Positions 34,649-46,483 of a DNA stretch of 64,000 nucleotides are shown in pieces. Numbering within the stretch: the stretch's first letter is position 1; the number at the start of each line of letters is the position of its first letter. Under the pieces are notes generated by a model. It saw only the letters and a list, made by a program, of their open reading frames with translations, ran no database searches and was not told where the DNA came from. The translations under genes were made by a program, and so were the position numbers. Source of the DNA: Bidens hawaiensis (Eukaryota > Streptophyta > Magnoliopsida > Asterales > Asteraceae). The stretch is taken from the NCBI GenBank assembly GCA_021521415.1, contig JAIQDT010006474.1:62001-126000 (forward strand), in the 5' to 3' direction.

Positions 34649-36055
34649 TTGCGCCACGAGGTGCGCGAGCGTCCCATCTCTGACGAATGCTTCGACCATG
34701 TCCTTTACGTCTATGCATTCTTCGGTGTTGTGGCCTTTTGTCCTGTGAAAGTCACAGTATTTACTCCGATCAGCATTGTGACGATGTCGGATTATTTGAG
34801 GCTTTGGCCATGGGAGCTCCTCGGTGGCGAATATCTCGGTGACGCTTTTGGTGAGCGGCGTCCATCTGGAGTTCTTGTTCGACTGTACGTTATCCCTTCC
34901 GCCTACCCGATGCTGCAAGCCGGATTAGGTGTCAAAGTTTACCCTTGACTGCCAAATGCCTAGCTTCCGCTTTTTGTTTAATCGGGCGGTAAGGACGTTG
35001 TCTTCCCTTGTTTTCTGGGTGTAGAGGTTTGTGCTCTGTGGGAGATCTCTACCCAGTTGCTTCTCTGTTTCCGCAAAGCGTTTAGCTGCTGTCATGATGG
35101 CATCCCATGTGGATGGCATGCCATCTTTACCCGTTAAGGTGCGGATGAGCTCTGGGTCGTTCGCGCCCTGGATAAAGGCAGCGCGAACAAGATCTTCGCT
35201 AATGTTACCCAGACTTAGCTTCTTCGAGTTGAATTTAGTGATGAAGTCTAGCAAAGATTCATCTTTTTCTCGAATGCACTTGAGGATTGTCCATTGCTCC
35301 TCGGTATACTTTCTTTGTTGGCTGAAGTGTTGGCTAAACTTCTGTTGGAAGTCTGCCCAGTCGTAGATGTGGTTGACCGGTAGACGATCGAACCACGCTC
35401 TAGCAGCCCCGACCAGTGTCATTTGGAACATGTAACACCATGTAGGTTCCGTCCAACTACTGACGGTTGCCCCCGCTATGAATCTGTTCAAATGATCATC
35501 TGGGTCGGATATACCATCATATGTGCCTATGCTGGACATTTGTTTGGCACTTTTTGGGGCGATTGCTTCTGCAATGTCCCTTGCAAATTTGGAGGTTCCC
35601 GCATTTGCAACGTTTGGTCTGAATGTTTTGGAGAAGTCACGTGGACTTCCACCTGTGTTTTTTGGTTTGTAGGCTTCTCCAAAATGCCTTCTCGGTTGGG
35701 GATCCGTTTCCTTACGCTTCCCTTTTGCCCTATGGCGAGGGTTCGCGTCGGAGTCGGATTCCTCCGAGTCGTCCAAGTAATCTTCGAATTCGTCAGCCTG
35801 TTGGACGGAACGCAAGCGTTCGTCCAACTCAGCTTGGAATTCCTTTTGACGTGCCTCCGCCCATGCCTTAACTTCATCGAGTGTTTGGCGGGGGAGTCTT
35901 GTTCGTTTCTCTAACTGGGTATCGGTGATTCCCAGTGAGCAATTATTTACTGCACTTGCCCTAGCTTGGGTAGCCGGGGTAGTGTTTGTAAAAACTGTGT
36001 TGCCGGTATTCCCCCCAGTAGCTGGGGTTGTGGTTACCGGAGTTTCTTTAACCAT
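34649..36055 (-). pseudogene. Tat gag with one nonsense codon
   Basis: Begins MVKETPVTTTPATGG and is collinear with the gag part at 54665. It has the capsid core (FARDIAEAIAPKSAKQMSSI...WFDRLPVNHIYDWADF) and a CDFHRTKGHNTEEC zinc knuckle. An in-frame TAA at 34925-34927 splits it before the knuckle, and the same frame then continues to 34649. Nothing else in the capsid part looks damaged. Confidence 0.88.
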
Positions 36056-36097
36056 CTTAGAAGTTTGAAAAAACTGGAGAAGAATGTTCTAGCTTTA

Positions 36098-36114
36098 TGC
36101 ACGGATGGCGCCAA
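36098..36114 (-). other. Primer binding site of the Tat element
   Basis: Minus strand TTGGCGCCATCCGTGC directly follows the 5' LTR. TGGCGCC-type sites are used by Tat/Athila elements with non-initiator tRNAs, but the tRNA was not identified here. It is identical to 54607-54622. Confidence 0.75.
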
Positions 36115-36652
36115 TGAAGAAACACTAACCGGACCCCGGGCAGATTACTGGTAACCTGGGGGTTAGATAGATGTTTCCCACGAGGGGTTAGACCCTGAGA
36201 AGATGGTTCTTCTGATAACCTGCAAAACAGACACCGTGAGCTTGTCACTGAGAAGGGGGGGGGTTCCTCCTTGTGACCACCCTCCGGCGTGAGAATCAGA
36301 CTAGATTGCTCTTTAAATATAAGTGTATATTAAGAGATTGCTAGAGCAGATATCCGGTATAATATGATGATACAAGATAAGATATGTTTCGATCAGATGA
36401 TCATACCATTTGTGGTATTTATAGCCGAAGGTAGGTTTCCAAGGAGGTATGGCCGGCTGCAACAATGTTCCTGTTCCACCAACAGTGGCCTACACACGTG
36501 CCCTGCTGGTAGTTGGTGGGTAGGCAGCGGCTGATAGTGACCAGGCCTGCTGTGTACTATTCCTTTTCCACCAACTGCCGGCTATGCACGTGGTATGGCA
36601 GTAGTTGGTGAGTAGGCAACGGCTAATAGTGACACAGTACAGGAGCATGCTG

Positions 36653-38686
36653 TGTGACATCTGCCCCGATCCGACCCGACCCAGGTACCCGTTTCTCTGA
36701 CCCGATCTCTTTCTTTTATGATTTAATATTTATTTATACTTATATTTTACTTTTAATAATAATAATATATTTTCCTTCCCGCCTCTTTCTTTCTCTTTCT
36801 TTCCGCCGTCCCGTCCCTCTCCTTCTCTCTTTCCGCCCTCTTTTCCCTCTTGTCGCCGTCCCGCCCTTAAGCCTTGTTTCCCTCTTTTTCTTCTAACTCT
36901 TTGCTTGTCCTTTGTTCCTTCCCGCCTAAGGTTGTCTGCGCAGCTCCACGCGCCAGACCCCTTACAAGGAATCCTGCGTGAAGACCACCTGTTTCAGCGA
37001 TACGCGAGACGAACTCTTCTCGCAGCGCGCTAAGGATTTGTAGTTCTTCTCGCAGCGCGCTAAGAATCGTAGTTCATCCCTCGACGCGCGAAGAATTATA
37101 GTTCTTCCCGCGGCGCGCTAGGAATTTTAGTTCCTCCCGCGGCGCGCTAAGAAATGTGATTCTTCCCGCGGCGCGCTTAGAAATGTAGTTCTTTCCGCGA
37201 CGCGTTAAGGTTGTTTCTGTCTGCCTTCGCGCTCGCGCTCTCTTGACCTTCTGTGTCTGCCTTCGCGCCTTAGCCTTCTCGCGCTGAACCCTTTGAGTTT
37301 TCTTCTGTTTAATCTAGCCGTTTGCTTTTGTGTTGTCTTATCTTCTGAGCTGTTGACCTAATCTGCTTTATGTCTTAAAAGCCACTTTTGGCGCAGCATG
37401 CGCACCAACCCCATTGGTTGTCAGAAAAAGTGACTGACATTATCTTTTGAGATCTGCTTTTGCCATGCTTGACCAGTACCTTTATCTGACCCGCCCATGC
37501 CTTTTTTTTTACTGTTCCCTGTCAGCTTTATCTTGCCCCCTGCAGCTGCCATATCTTTTGATATCTTTTACTTGCTTTTGATATCTTTTGTTATCTTTTG
37601 TTTTGTCTTGTTCTGTTTGTCTTGGAATCTTTTTCCCTTTTTTCTGGATTCATGTCTCCTAGGTTTCCCTATAAATAATAATCTTATTTTTCTTAACACT
37701 ACACACACAAACACTTATTATCTCTCTTCCTTTGCTCTCTGCCGATTGTCCTCCTGCCGCCTCCTCTCTTGCCTCCGTTTTCTCCTCTCCTCTGCCCTGA
37801 TTTTCGGTAATATATATATTATATATAATAATTTACTTATTAATTATGCTAACTTATAATCAAGACTTAAAACCAATCATTAAAACAATAATCTTATTTA
37901 TAGGTTAACTTGTGCTTGTTTAAAGTTGGTTCTTGCTTTATCTTACACCGCATCGTTTATCAAGTGAGTAATCTCGTACCTAATCCCTTTTTGCTTTTAA
38001 TGTTTTGGGATGTTCATGTGTTCATACAAACTTAGAGTCTTAAACTTGTTTATGAACTTTAGTCGCGCAGTATCCCATGTGTTGAGGACGTAGACTTGGC
38101 TGTTTATTTGTATGTGTGGATCATTAACCGTCTTGTCGGTCTATTCCGCAGTTCTCATGGTACCATTAGATGAACACGGGAGAACTATCGTTTATGATTT
38201 TCTCTTTTGTTTACACATGCACAGTTTGTCTTGTTTGTGAGCTCAATTGTGAGCACTGGCAGTCTTATGAATCTTAGAGTTGGTCCCGATCAGATTACAC
38301 CCTTGTTGAAAACCAGACATACACATGTTGCGCGCACATTTATTGTTATCTATGTATTGTATTAAACTTGATTTCTCACCAACACGCAAGTGTTTGACGT
38401 TTACTTTAACACATGTTCAGGTTTGCAGTAGCTGTTTTGGAGCTTGTGGACACATAGGAAGTTTCTTTATTTTGGACCTAGAATAAAATGTATCAAGACA
38501 AGTTATTGCTGTGCGAATATTATGATTTATAATATATTGATTTATGATGATTTATGTTATCTTGTGTTTACCCTGCGCGTGCGCGAATGAATGTATTTAT
38601 TAAATATTGACACCCAATAGTGTCACGAGTAATGAAACAATATGTGGCGCCCCGATGTATAATCCGCCTTTGGTCGGGGTGTTACA
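36653..38686 (+). repeat. Tekay 5' LTR (2,034 bp)
   Basis: TGTGACATCTGCCCC...GGGGTGTTACA, with a TATA box TATAAATA at 37670-37677 and a GC-rich tandem array at 37015-37210. Confidence 0.95.
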
Positions 38687-38689
38687 GAT

Positions 38690-38701
38690 TGGTATCAGAG
38701 C
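38690..38701 (+). other. Primer binding site (initiator Met tRNA)
   Basis: TGGTATCAGAGC, 3 nt after the LTR. Confidence 0.95.
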
Positions 38702-38929
38702 TCGTTGACTTTAGGATAGGTGGTTAGACGTAACGGCCTAGAATACCTAAGAGTCCCTTCTCGCGCATGAGAGAAATCTCATGTTTGCGCGCTTATTGTT
38801 AATTACTCGTTATTTATGAATATGCTCGCACCTGCGCAGTATATGATTTTATGTTTTATTTCGCGATATTTCGATTTTTGTTGAATTTCGATTTTTATTG
38901 ATTTTTCTTACATATTCGTTTGTTGGGTT

Positions 38930-39190
38930 TGAAAATCCGAAAAGTCATGGTGATACATGAATAGTTGATTTTCAATTCCCATTTACGATTATGTTCTGAG
39001 GTTGGAGACTTGAAAAGTCATGGTGATACATGAATTGTCACTCTCCAATACTCATTTTCTTGTATATTTTATATTGAAGATTGAAAAGTCATGGTGATAC
39101 ATGAATCGTCAATCTCCAATACTCGTTTGCTCGTATATTTTAAATTGGGAATTCGGAAAGTAATGGTGATACATGAATTGTCGATTCTTG
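38930..39190 (+). repeat. ~60-bp repeats in the Tekay leader
   Basis: AAAGTCATGGTGATACATGAAT recurs about four times with 60-65 bp spacing between primer site and gag (starts about 38940, 39015, 39086; last copy AAAGTAATGG at 39158). The deleted Tekay element has a single copy at about 27140. Confidence 0.8.
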
Positions 39191-39341
39191 ATTCGAATTT
39201 GTTACCTTTATTAAGTTTGCATTTAGGGTCATTTATTTTACTTTAACTTTTGACAGTAACTGACTCCGCGAAACCAAGCTTTATAAGATTAAAACTTTGC
39301 ACTAAAACCAAGATATTAACTAAAATTAAAATTTTTATAGA

Positions 39342-40589
39342 ATGCCTCCGCTATCTCGCCGATTTCAGAGAAGAAAAGCCTCGCGCATGCATAGACAGCA
39401 ACGTTCCCAGGAAATGGCCGCCGCAATAGCCCAAGCTTTGAGCCAAAACAATACCAACACCTCTGGTTACAACATTAAATCCTTCAACGCGGGTAACCCT
39501 CCAAAGTTCACAGGTCTTGAAGGAGCCACCGTGATGCTCCAGTGGCTTGAGAAAATAGAAAACACTTTCCTCCACACCCAATGCCCCTCAGACAGACGAA
39601 CCCTGTATGCTTCCAGTGTCCTGGAATCCAGAGCGCTTACATGGTGGAATGGAGTAGCTCATGCGCGTGGCGCAGAAGCTGCTTCCAGCATGCTCTGGGA
39701 GGAATTTAAGGAAATTCTTACGCGAGAATTCTGCCCTCCCAACGAAGTTAAGCGCCTGGAGGAGGAATTTTGGAATCTTAAGCAGTACAGTGGCGAAGCG
39801 CGCGAGTACGCGACGCGCTTCCATGAACTAAGCCTGCTTGTCCCTCACCTTGTTACCCCTTCCCGCCGAGCCATAGAGAAATTCCTTGGGGGTCTCCCCA
39901 TGGAAATTCAAGATTCTGTATGGGCCAGAAACCCAGTAACCCTCTCTGACGCCATTGAGTTGGCCGTTGTGCTCAGCGACAACCATGTCAGAGCAGGAAC
40001 CCTGTTCCTGCGGGGAACAGAAAAGACCAAACCCACCAAGACTGCCCCTGAACCAACAGAAACCAAACCTGAACCCTCAAACCGTAACAACCTCAAGCGC
40101 AGGCGCAAGGCCTATGCGCTTACCAACCCGCCCATTGTCCAGCAACCCGCATACCAACCTCCAGTTTATGCTCCTAACCCACTGTCAACCTACCCAACAC
40201 CTCCTATAGCCCACAACTATGCCTTAACCAATCCAGCACTCCCTGCCCCGCCACCTAAGAAACCTTACACAGGAAACCACCCCTTTTGCCCAACCTGTAG
40301 ACTCCACCACCCACCTCAAGTCCCATGTCGACTTTGTACCCGATGTGGCCGCGCTGGTCACCTTGCAGAAAACTGTAGGGTCCCTCTCGCCAACCCAATT
40401 GCGCCAACACCACCAGTCTACCCGCAGAACCCACAACCAACCTACCAAAACCCACGACCCAGATCGTGCTTTAACTGCGGTGATCCCAGTCATTTCCGGA
40501 ACGCGTGCCCGAGACTACAAGTGCAAATCACACAAGCGAATCCGGTGAACCAGATTTCAAACCAAGTAACGCTGTGGACGAGCTTTTAA
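39342..40589 (+). CDS. Tekay Gag (capsid/nucleocapsid)
   Basis: 415 residues. A basic N-terminus is followed by the retrotransposon capsid domain (about 50-210, with LESRALTWWNGVAHARG and EIQDSVWARNP). Next come a Pro-rich linker and two CCHC zinc knuckles, CTRCGRAGHLAENC (332-345) and CFNCGDPSHFRNAC (376-389), which bind element RNA. The frame ends soon after the second knuckle, while the protease continues in another frame. In this clade gag and pol are usually one ORF, so the shift near 40570 is probably a mutation. Confidence 0.9.
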   Translation: MPPLSRRFQRRKASRMHRQQRSQEMAAAIAQALSQNNTNTSGYNIKSFNAGNPPKFTGLEGATVMLQWLEKIENTFLHTQCPSDRRTLYASSVLESRALTWWNGVAHARGAEAASSMLWEEFKEILTREFCPPNEVKRLEEEFWNLKQYSGEAREYATRFHELSLLVPHLVTPSRRAIEKFLGGLPMEIQDSVWARNPVTLSDAIELAVVLSDNHVRAGTLFLRGTEKTKPTKTAPEPTETKPEPSNRNNLKRRRKAYALTNPPIVQQPAYQPPVYAPNPLSTYPTPPIAHNYALTNPALPAPPPKKPYTGNHPFCPTCRLHHPPQVPCRLCTRCGRAGHLAENCRVPLANPIAPTPPVYPQNPQPTYQNPRPRSCFNCGDPSHFRNACPRLQVQITQANPVNQISNQVTLWTSF

Positions 40590-40599
40590 CATAACCGCG

Positions 40600-41060
40600 C
40601 ACCAAGCGCAAGCGAATAATGACGTAGTTAATGGTACATTTTTGCTTAACGGATTTTATGCTTCTGTACTTTTTGATACTGGCGCCGATCGAAGTTTTAT
40701 CTCTCGCGCCTTCGAGCAGAAGCTTGCGCGACCGCGCGATAACTTAAAAGAAGATTTTTCAGTTGAATTGGCTAATGGTGAAACTGTTTTAATAAACTCA
40801 GTGATTAAAGATTGCACGCTTAACCTTAACGAAAACGATTTTCTGATTGACCTCATCCCTATGCCTCTTGGAAGCTTTGATGTTATCATTGGTATGGACT
40901 GGCTTTCGCATAATCGCGCCGAAGTTATTTGCGCCAAGAAGATGATTCGCATACCTCGAGAAAATGGTGATCTTCATATCTACGGCGAAAAACCCTCCAG
41001 TGGTCTTAAACTTATGTCTTGCGCCGAAGCCCGAAGACTCCTGCGGAAGAAGTGTATTGC
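40600..41060 (+). CDS. Tekay protease segment of pol
   Basis: Aspartic protease with the active-site motif [10 protein letters not shown] (DTGA at 40675-40686) and a downstream [11 protein letters not shown] flap/second-half motif. It is in a different frame from both gag and the RT segment. The frame continues open to 41220, but homology switches frames at about 41045-41075, so it is disconnected from RT as written. Confidence 0.85.
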
Positions 41061-43955
41061 ATTTCTAGCCATGTGGTTAAACCTGCTGAAGAAAAGAAGC
41101 TTCGCGATATCCCTGTTGTGCGTGATTTCCCTGAAGTTTTTCCTGATGATCTTCCTGGTATCCCTCCCGCTCGTGAAGTCGAGTTCCGTATTGATCTTGT
41201 CCCTGGTGCTTCCCCCGTAGCTAAATCTCCTTACCGTCTTGCGCCCGCTGAGATGCAAGAATTGGCAAGCCAACTTCAAGAGTTGACTGCTAAAGGATTC
41301 ATTCGCCCTAGCTCTTCGCCCTGGGGTGCTCCGGTGTTGTTCGTTAAAAAGAAAGATGGATCGTTTCGCATGTGTATTGATTACCGCGAGTTGAACAAAC
41401 TCACCATTAAAAACCGGTATCCCTTACCGCGTATTGACGACCTCTTTGATCAACTCCAAGGTGCCTCTTGTTTCTCGAAGATTGATCTCCGCTCTGGCTA
41501 TCACCAGTTGCGCATCCGCGATGAAGATGTTCCGAAGACTGCTTTTCGAACTCGTTATGGCCACTTTGAATTCTTGGTCATGTCCTTCGGTTTAACCAAC
41601 GCACCCGCCGTTTTCATGGATCTAATGAACCGGGTGTGTAGGCCTTTCTTGGATAAATTCGTGATTGTGTTTATCGATGATGTTCTGGTGTATTCTAAGA
41701 CTAAGGCCGAGCATGAGCAACATCTTCGGTTGGTGTTGCAAAAGCTTAGAGCTGAGCAACTCTATGCTAAGCTCTCCAAGTGTGAATTTTGGTCGGATGA
41801 AGTACAGTTTCTTGGTCATGTTGTAAACAAGATGGGTATTCATGTCGACCCATCCAAAATTGAAGCAATCAAGAACTGGATTACGCCATCCTCTCCTTCC
41901 GAGATCCGTTCCTTTCTGGGCTTAGCTGGTTACTACCGGCGATTTATTTCGAACTTCTCAAAGATCGCTTTGCCTTTAACAGCTCTAACGCACAAAGGTA
42001 AACCATATATTTGGGGCTCGAAACAAGAAGAAGCCTTTCTAATGCTCAAGCGTTTGTTGTGTGAAGCTCCTGTTCTTGCGCTACCTGAGGGTAATGATGA
42101 TTTTGTCGTGTATTGCGATGCATCCAACCAAGGTCTCGGTTGTGTTCTTATGCAACGAGGCAAGGTTATCGCTTACGCATCAAGGCAACTTAAGGTTCAT
42201 GAAAAGAATTATACAACTCACGATCTCGAACTTGGTGCAGTTGTTTTTGCCTTGAAAATCTGGAGACACTACCTTTATGGTACTAAGTGTATCCTTTACA
42301 CTGACCATAAAAGCCTTCAGCATATCTTTGATCAAAAGGAACTTAACATGAGGCAACGCCGATGGAACGAACTCATCAGCGATTACGATTGTGAGATCCG
42401 GTATCATCCTGGTAAGGCTAATGTGGTAGCCGATGCGCTCAGCCGAAAACCCTGCCAGCTTAACTGTATCTTGCCGCGCACGCAGCTTCACTTCGCGCCG
42501 ATCCAAAGCAACCTTGAATCTCGTATTTGTGACGCGCAGCGCGCATCCATCAGTAATGGTAACCTTCGCGCCGAGTTAGCGTGTGGCGCGGAAGCACACT
42601 TTGTCCCTAATCTGAGTGGAATTCTCTGCTATCTCAATCGCATCTGGATTCCCTTTGATGAGAATCTTCGCGCTGATATCCTGAGTGAAGCGCACAAATC
42701 TCGGTATTCTATTCATCCTGGCGCTGATAAGATGTACAAGGATTTGCGCATTACTTATTGGTGGCCCGGTATGAAGAAGGATATTGCTGTGTTCGTAGCT
42801 AAATGCCTGACTTGTTCTAAAGTAAAAGCTGAACACCAACGCCCATCTGGTTTGCTCGAACAACCAGAAATTCCTACGTGGAAATGGGAAGGTATAGCGA
42901 TGGACTTTATTACCAAGTTACCTTTGACAGCAAGCAAACATGATAGCATTTGGGTAATAGTGGATCGTTTGACTAAGTCTGCTCACTTTCTGCCCATTCG
43001 TGAAAACTACCGTGTTGAGCAGCTCGCGCAGCTTTATGTCAAGGAAATTGTCTGCCGCCATGGTACTCCTTTGAGCATCATATCCGATCGCGATGGCCGT
43101 TTTATATCTCGCTTTTGGAAATCTCTCCAATCTGCGCTAGGAACTCGCTTGGACATGACTACGGCATATCATCCTCAGACTGACGGTCAGTCTGAGCGAA
43201 CTATTCAGACTCTTGAGGATATGCTCCGATCTTGTGTTCTTGATTTTGGAGGTAATTGGGATTCACACCTGCCTTTGATCGAGTTCTCTTATAATAACAG
43301 CTATCATTCCAGTATCGGTATGGCCCCATTTGAAGCACTTTACGGTCGTAAGTGCCGCTCCCCGATTTGTTGGAGCGAAGTGGGTGAAACTCAGATCACA
43401 GGACCCGAACTTGTTCAAGAGACAACCGATAAAATCGCCAAGATCCGTGATCATCTGCTGACTGCCAGAAGCCGACAGAAGAGTTACGCAGATCGTAGGC
43501 GGAAGCCTCTCGAATTTCAAGTTGGTGATCTTGTTCTCAAAGTGTCGCCTTGGAAAGGTGTTGTCCGCTTTGGGAAGAAAGGTAAGCTTGCTCCTCGTTG
43601 TGTTGGTCCATTCAAGATTCTCGCGCGTGTAGGAAAAGTTGCCTACAGACTTGACCTGCCGCCCGCGCTCAGTAATGTGCATCCAACGTTCCATGTATCC
43701 AATCTCAAGAAGTGTTTAGCTGACGAGAACCTTCACATTCCACTTGATGAAGTTCAAGTTGATGAAACTATGCATTTCGTTGAGAAGCCTGTTGAGATTA
43801 TGGATCGCGAGGTTAAGCAAACCAAGCGCAGTCGTATCCCTATCGTGAAAGTTCGCTGGGAGTCCAAGCGCGGAGCTGAGTTTACATGGGAAAGAGAAGA
43901 TCAAATGAAGATCAAGTACCCGCACCTGTTCTCTGCGCAACCTACTTCGAGATAA
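41019..43955 (+). CDS. Tekay RT - RNase H - integrase with chromodomain-like tail
   Basis: 978-codon frame, meaningful from about 41060. RT carries RMCIDYREL and the catalytic FIDD (41670-41681). RNase H follows (VVYCDASN...VVADALSR, about 42105-42445). Integrase has an HHCC zinc domain (from about 42710), a D,D35E triad (Asp 42903, Asp 43086, Glu 43194) and a GPF/Y-type CVGPFKIL. The C-terminal [18 protein letters not shown] is the chromodomain-like module typical of chromovirus (Tekay/Del) elements, used to guide integration to chromatin. The core frame has no internal stop. Confidence 0.9.
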   Translation: MRRSPKTPAEEVYCISSHVVKPAEEKKLRDIPVVRDFPEVFPDDLPGIPPAREVEFRIDLVPGASPVAKSPYRLAPAEMQELASQLQELTAKGFIRPSSSPWGAPVLFVKKKDGSFRMCIDYRELNKLTIKNRYPLPRIDDLFDQLQGASCFSKIDLRSGYHQLRIRDEDVPKTAFRTRYGHFEFLVMSFGLTNAPAVFMDLMNRVCRPFLDKFVIVFIDDVLVYSKTKAEHEQHLRLVLQKLRAEQLYAKLSKCEFWSDEVQFLGHVVNKMGIHVDPSKIEAIKNWITPSSPSEIRSFLGLAGYYRRFISNFSKIALPLTALTHKGKPYIWGSKQEEAFLMLKRLLCEAPVLALPEGNDDFVVYCDASNQGLGCVLMQRGKVIAYASRQLKVHEKNYTTHDLELGAVVFALKIWRHYLYGTKCILYTDHKSLQHIFDQKELNMRQRRWNELISDYDCEIRYHPGKANVVADALSRKPCQLNCILPRTQLHFAPIQSNLESRICDAQRASISNGNLRAELACGAEAHFVPNLSGILCYLNRIWIPFDENLRADILSEAHKSRYSIHPGADKMYKDLRITYWWPGMKKDIAVFVAKCLTCSKVKAEHQRPSGLLEQPEIPTWKWEGIAMDFITKLPLTASKHDSIWVIVDRLTKSAHFLPIRENYRVEQLAQLYVKEIVCRHGTPLSIISDRDGRFISRFWKSLQSALGTRLDMTTAYHPQTDGQSERTIQTLEDMLRSCVLDFGGNWDSHLPLIEFSYNNSYHSSIGMAPFEALYGRKCRSPICWSEVGETQITGPELVQETTDKIAKIRDHLLTARSRQKSYADRRRKPLEFQVGDLVLKVSPWKGVVRFGKKGKLAPRCVGPFKILARVGKVAYRLDLPPALSNVHPTFHVSNLKKCLADENLHIPLDEVQVDETMHFVEKPVEIMDREVKQTKRSRIPIVKVRWESKRGAEFTWEREDQMKIKYPHLFSAQPTSR

Positions 43956-43977
43956 ATTTCGGGACGAAATTTCTTAA

Positions 43978-43989
43978 AGTAGGGGAGAC
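43978..43989 (+). other. Polypurine tract of the Tekay element
   Basis: AGTAGGGGAGAC immediately before the 3' LTR, preceded by TTTCGGGACGAAATTTC, a stretch common near the 3' end of this clade. Confidence 0.9.
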
Positions 43990-46024
43990 TGTGACATCTG
44001 CCCCGATCCGACCCGACCCAGGTACCCGTTTCTCTGACCCGATCTCTTTCTTTTATGATTTAATATTTATTTATACTTATATTTTACTTTTAATAATAAT
44101 AATATATTTTCCTTCCCGCCTCTTTCTTTCTCTTTCTTTCCGCCGTCCCGTCCCTCTCCTTCTCTCTTTCCGCCCTCTTTTCCCTCTTGTCGCCGTCCCG
44201 CCCTTAAGCCTTGTTTCCCTCTTTTTCTTCTAACTCTTTGCTTGTCCTTTGTTCCTTCCCGCCTAAGGTTGTCTGCGCAGCTCCACGCGCCAGACCCCTT
44301 ACAAGGAATCCTGCGTGAAGACCACCTGTTTCAGCGATACGCGAGACGAACTCTTCTCGCAGCGCGCTAAGGATTTGTAGTTCTTCTCGCAGCGCGCTAA
44401 GAATCGTAGTTCATCCCTCGACGCGCGAAGAATTATAGTTCTTCCCGCGGCGCGCTAGGAATTTTAGTTCCTCCCGCGGCGCGCTAAGAAATGTGATTCT
44501 TCCCGCGGCGCGCTTAGAAATGTAGTTCTTTCCGCGACGCGTTAAGGTTGTTTCTGTCTGCCTTCGCGCTCGCGCTCTCTTGACCTTCTGTGTCTGCCTT
44601 CGCGCCTTAGCCTTCTCGCGCTGAACCCTTTGAGTTTTCTTCTGTTTAATCTAGCCGTTTGCTTTTGTGTTGTCTTATCTTCTGAGCTGTTGACCTAATC
44701 TGCTTTATGTCTGAAAAGCCACTTTTGGCGCAGCATGCGCACCAACCCCATTGGTTGTCAGAAAAAGTGACTGACATTATCTTTTGAGATCTGCTTTTGC
44801 CATGCTTGACCAGTACCTTTATCTGACCCGCCCATGCCTTTTTTTTTACTGTTCCCTGTCAGCTTTATCTTGCCCCCTGCAGCTGCCATATCTTTTGATA
44901 TCTTTTACTTGCTTTTGATATCTTTTGTTATCTTTTGTTTTGTCTTGTTCTGTTTGTCTTGGAATCTTTTCCCCTTTTTTCTGGATTCATGTCTCCTAGG
45001 GTTTCCCTATAAATAATAATCTTATTTTTCTTAACACTACACACACAAACACTTATTATCTCTCTTCCTTTGCTCTCTGCCGATTGTCCTCCTGCCGCCT
45101 CCTCTCTTGCCTCCGTTTTCTCCTCTCCTCTGCCCTGATTTTCGGTAATATATATATTATATATAATAATTTACTTATTAATTATGCTAACTTATAATCA
45201 AGACTTAAAACCAATCATTAAAACAATAATCTTATTTATAGGTTAACTTGTGCTTGTTTAAAGTTGGTTCTTGCTTTATCTTACACCGCATCGTTTATCA
45301 AGTGAGTAATCTCGTACCTAATCCCTTTTTGCTTTTAATGTTTTGGGATGTTCATGTGTTCATACAAACTTAGAGTCTTAAACTTGTTTATGAACTTTAG
45401 TCGCGCAGTATCCCATGTGTTGAGGACGTAGACTTGGCTGTTTATTTGTATGTGTGGATCATTAACCGTCTTGTCGGTCTATTCCGCAGTTCTCATGGTA
45501 CCATTAGATGAACACGGGAGAACTATCGTTTATGATTTTCTCTTTTGTTTACACATGCACAGTTTGTCTTGTTTGTGAGCTCAATTGTGAGCACTGGCAG
45601 TCTTATGAATCTTAGAGTTGGTCCCGATCAGATTACACCCTTGTTGAAAACCAGACATACACATGTTGCGCGCAGATTTATTGTTATCTATGTATTGTAT
45701 TAAACTTGATTTCTCACCAACACGCAAGTGTTTGACGTTTATTTTAACACATGTTCAGGTTTGCAGTAGCTGTTTTGGAGCTTGTGGACACATAGGAAGT
45801 TTCTTTATTTTGGACCTAGATTAAAATGTATCAAGGCAAGTTATTGCTATTCGAATATTATGATTTATAATATATTGATTTATGATGATTTATGTTATCT
45901 TGTGTTTACCCTGCGCGTGCGCGAATGAATGTATTTATTAAATATTGACACCCAATAGTGTCACGAGTAATGAAACAATATGTGGCGCCCCGATGTATAA
46001 TCCGCCTTTGGTCGGGGTGTTACA
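43990..46024 (+). repeat. Tekay 3' LTR (2,035 bp)
   Basis: Near-identical to 36653-38686, with a TATA box at 45008-45015. Confidence 0.95.
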
Positions 46025-46483
46025 TGCTGCTCGCCATACTGTTGTCAATAAGCTGTCGTATCTTTAGTTAGGTCTTTTTCCCATTCCTCGTCAGGTACAG
46101 TACAGAAGATCTTCCTGTATCGTACGGACTGGCTTATTTGGGCGGGAGTATTCCCCCTCCCGCCCTTGTGCGGGATTGTTCCCGACTTTGCTCATTCCTT
46201 CAGGTGACACTGAGTGATTGAGAGCTAAGTGCCTTGTGCGTGTAGCCTTGCTGCGCGGGTGGCCTTCCCTGATGGCTTGTATCCGAGGCTGCGGGGACAG
46301 GCGGAGTCCTTCACCATTGGGAGGCATTTCCTGCGGGAACAGCTTGCGTACTGCGCGTAAGGACGTCACGTCTCTGAGCATGGTGGATCCTGCGGATCCA
46401 GTTGGTTTCTGCGCAGACGTTCCTCTTCAAGGTGAGTCTTGCGGGTCCAACTGGGCTCTGCTGGGACCTACCTCTTCACCTCC

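Larger units (their letters stand above)
36653..46024 (+). mobile_element. Near-complete Ty3/gypsy Tekay/Del-type retrotransposon (9.37 kb)
   Basis: Two LTRs of 2,034 and 2,035 bp, an initiator-Met primer site, gag, protease, RT, RNase H, integrase with a chromodomain-like tail, and a polypurine tract. It is flanked by the 5-bp duplication TGCTG (36648-36652, 46025-46029). The intact LTR at 28409 has this site once. About nine single-base differences plus one indel were noticed between the LTRs (roughly 0.5 %), so the insertion is recent. Two frame changes in gag-pol suggest it is not autonomous unless they are sequencing errors. Confidence 0.95.
24633..46478 (-). mobile_element. Non-autonomous Ty3/gypsy Tat-lineage element with two nested Tekay elements
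   Basis: On the minus strand the order is 5' LTR (46478-36115, interrupted), primer site, gag remnant, tiny pol remnants, tandem repeats, antisense gene, polypurine tract and 3' LTR (28853-24633, interrupted). The ends are TG...CA. Removing the two nested insertions leaves about 9.2 kb. Lineage follows from strong similarity of gag, LTR and antisense gene to the element at 53585. The two LTRs (about 985 and 987 bp) differ by roughly eight or nine bases by eye, about 0.9 %. Internal gag and antisense frames are broken and pol is deleted, so it must have depended on another element's proteins. Confidence 0.93.
36115..46478 (-). repeat. 5' LTR of the Tat element (two pieces: 36115-36652 and 46030-46478)
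   Basis: Joined length 987 bp, near-identical to the other LTR. Its TATA box (reverse complement of TATTTATA) is at 36416-36423. It is interrupted by the full Tekay element, which separates the TATA box from the LTR start. Confidence 0.93.
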
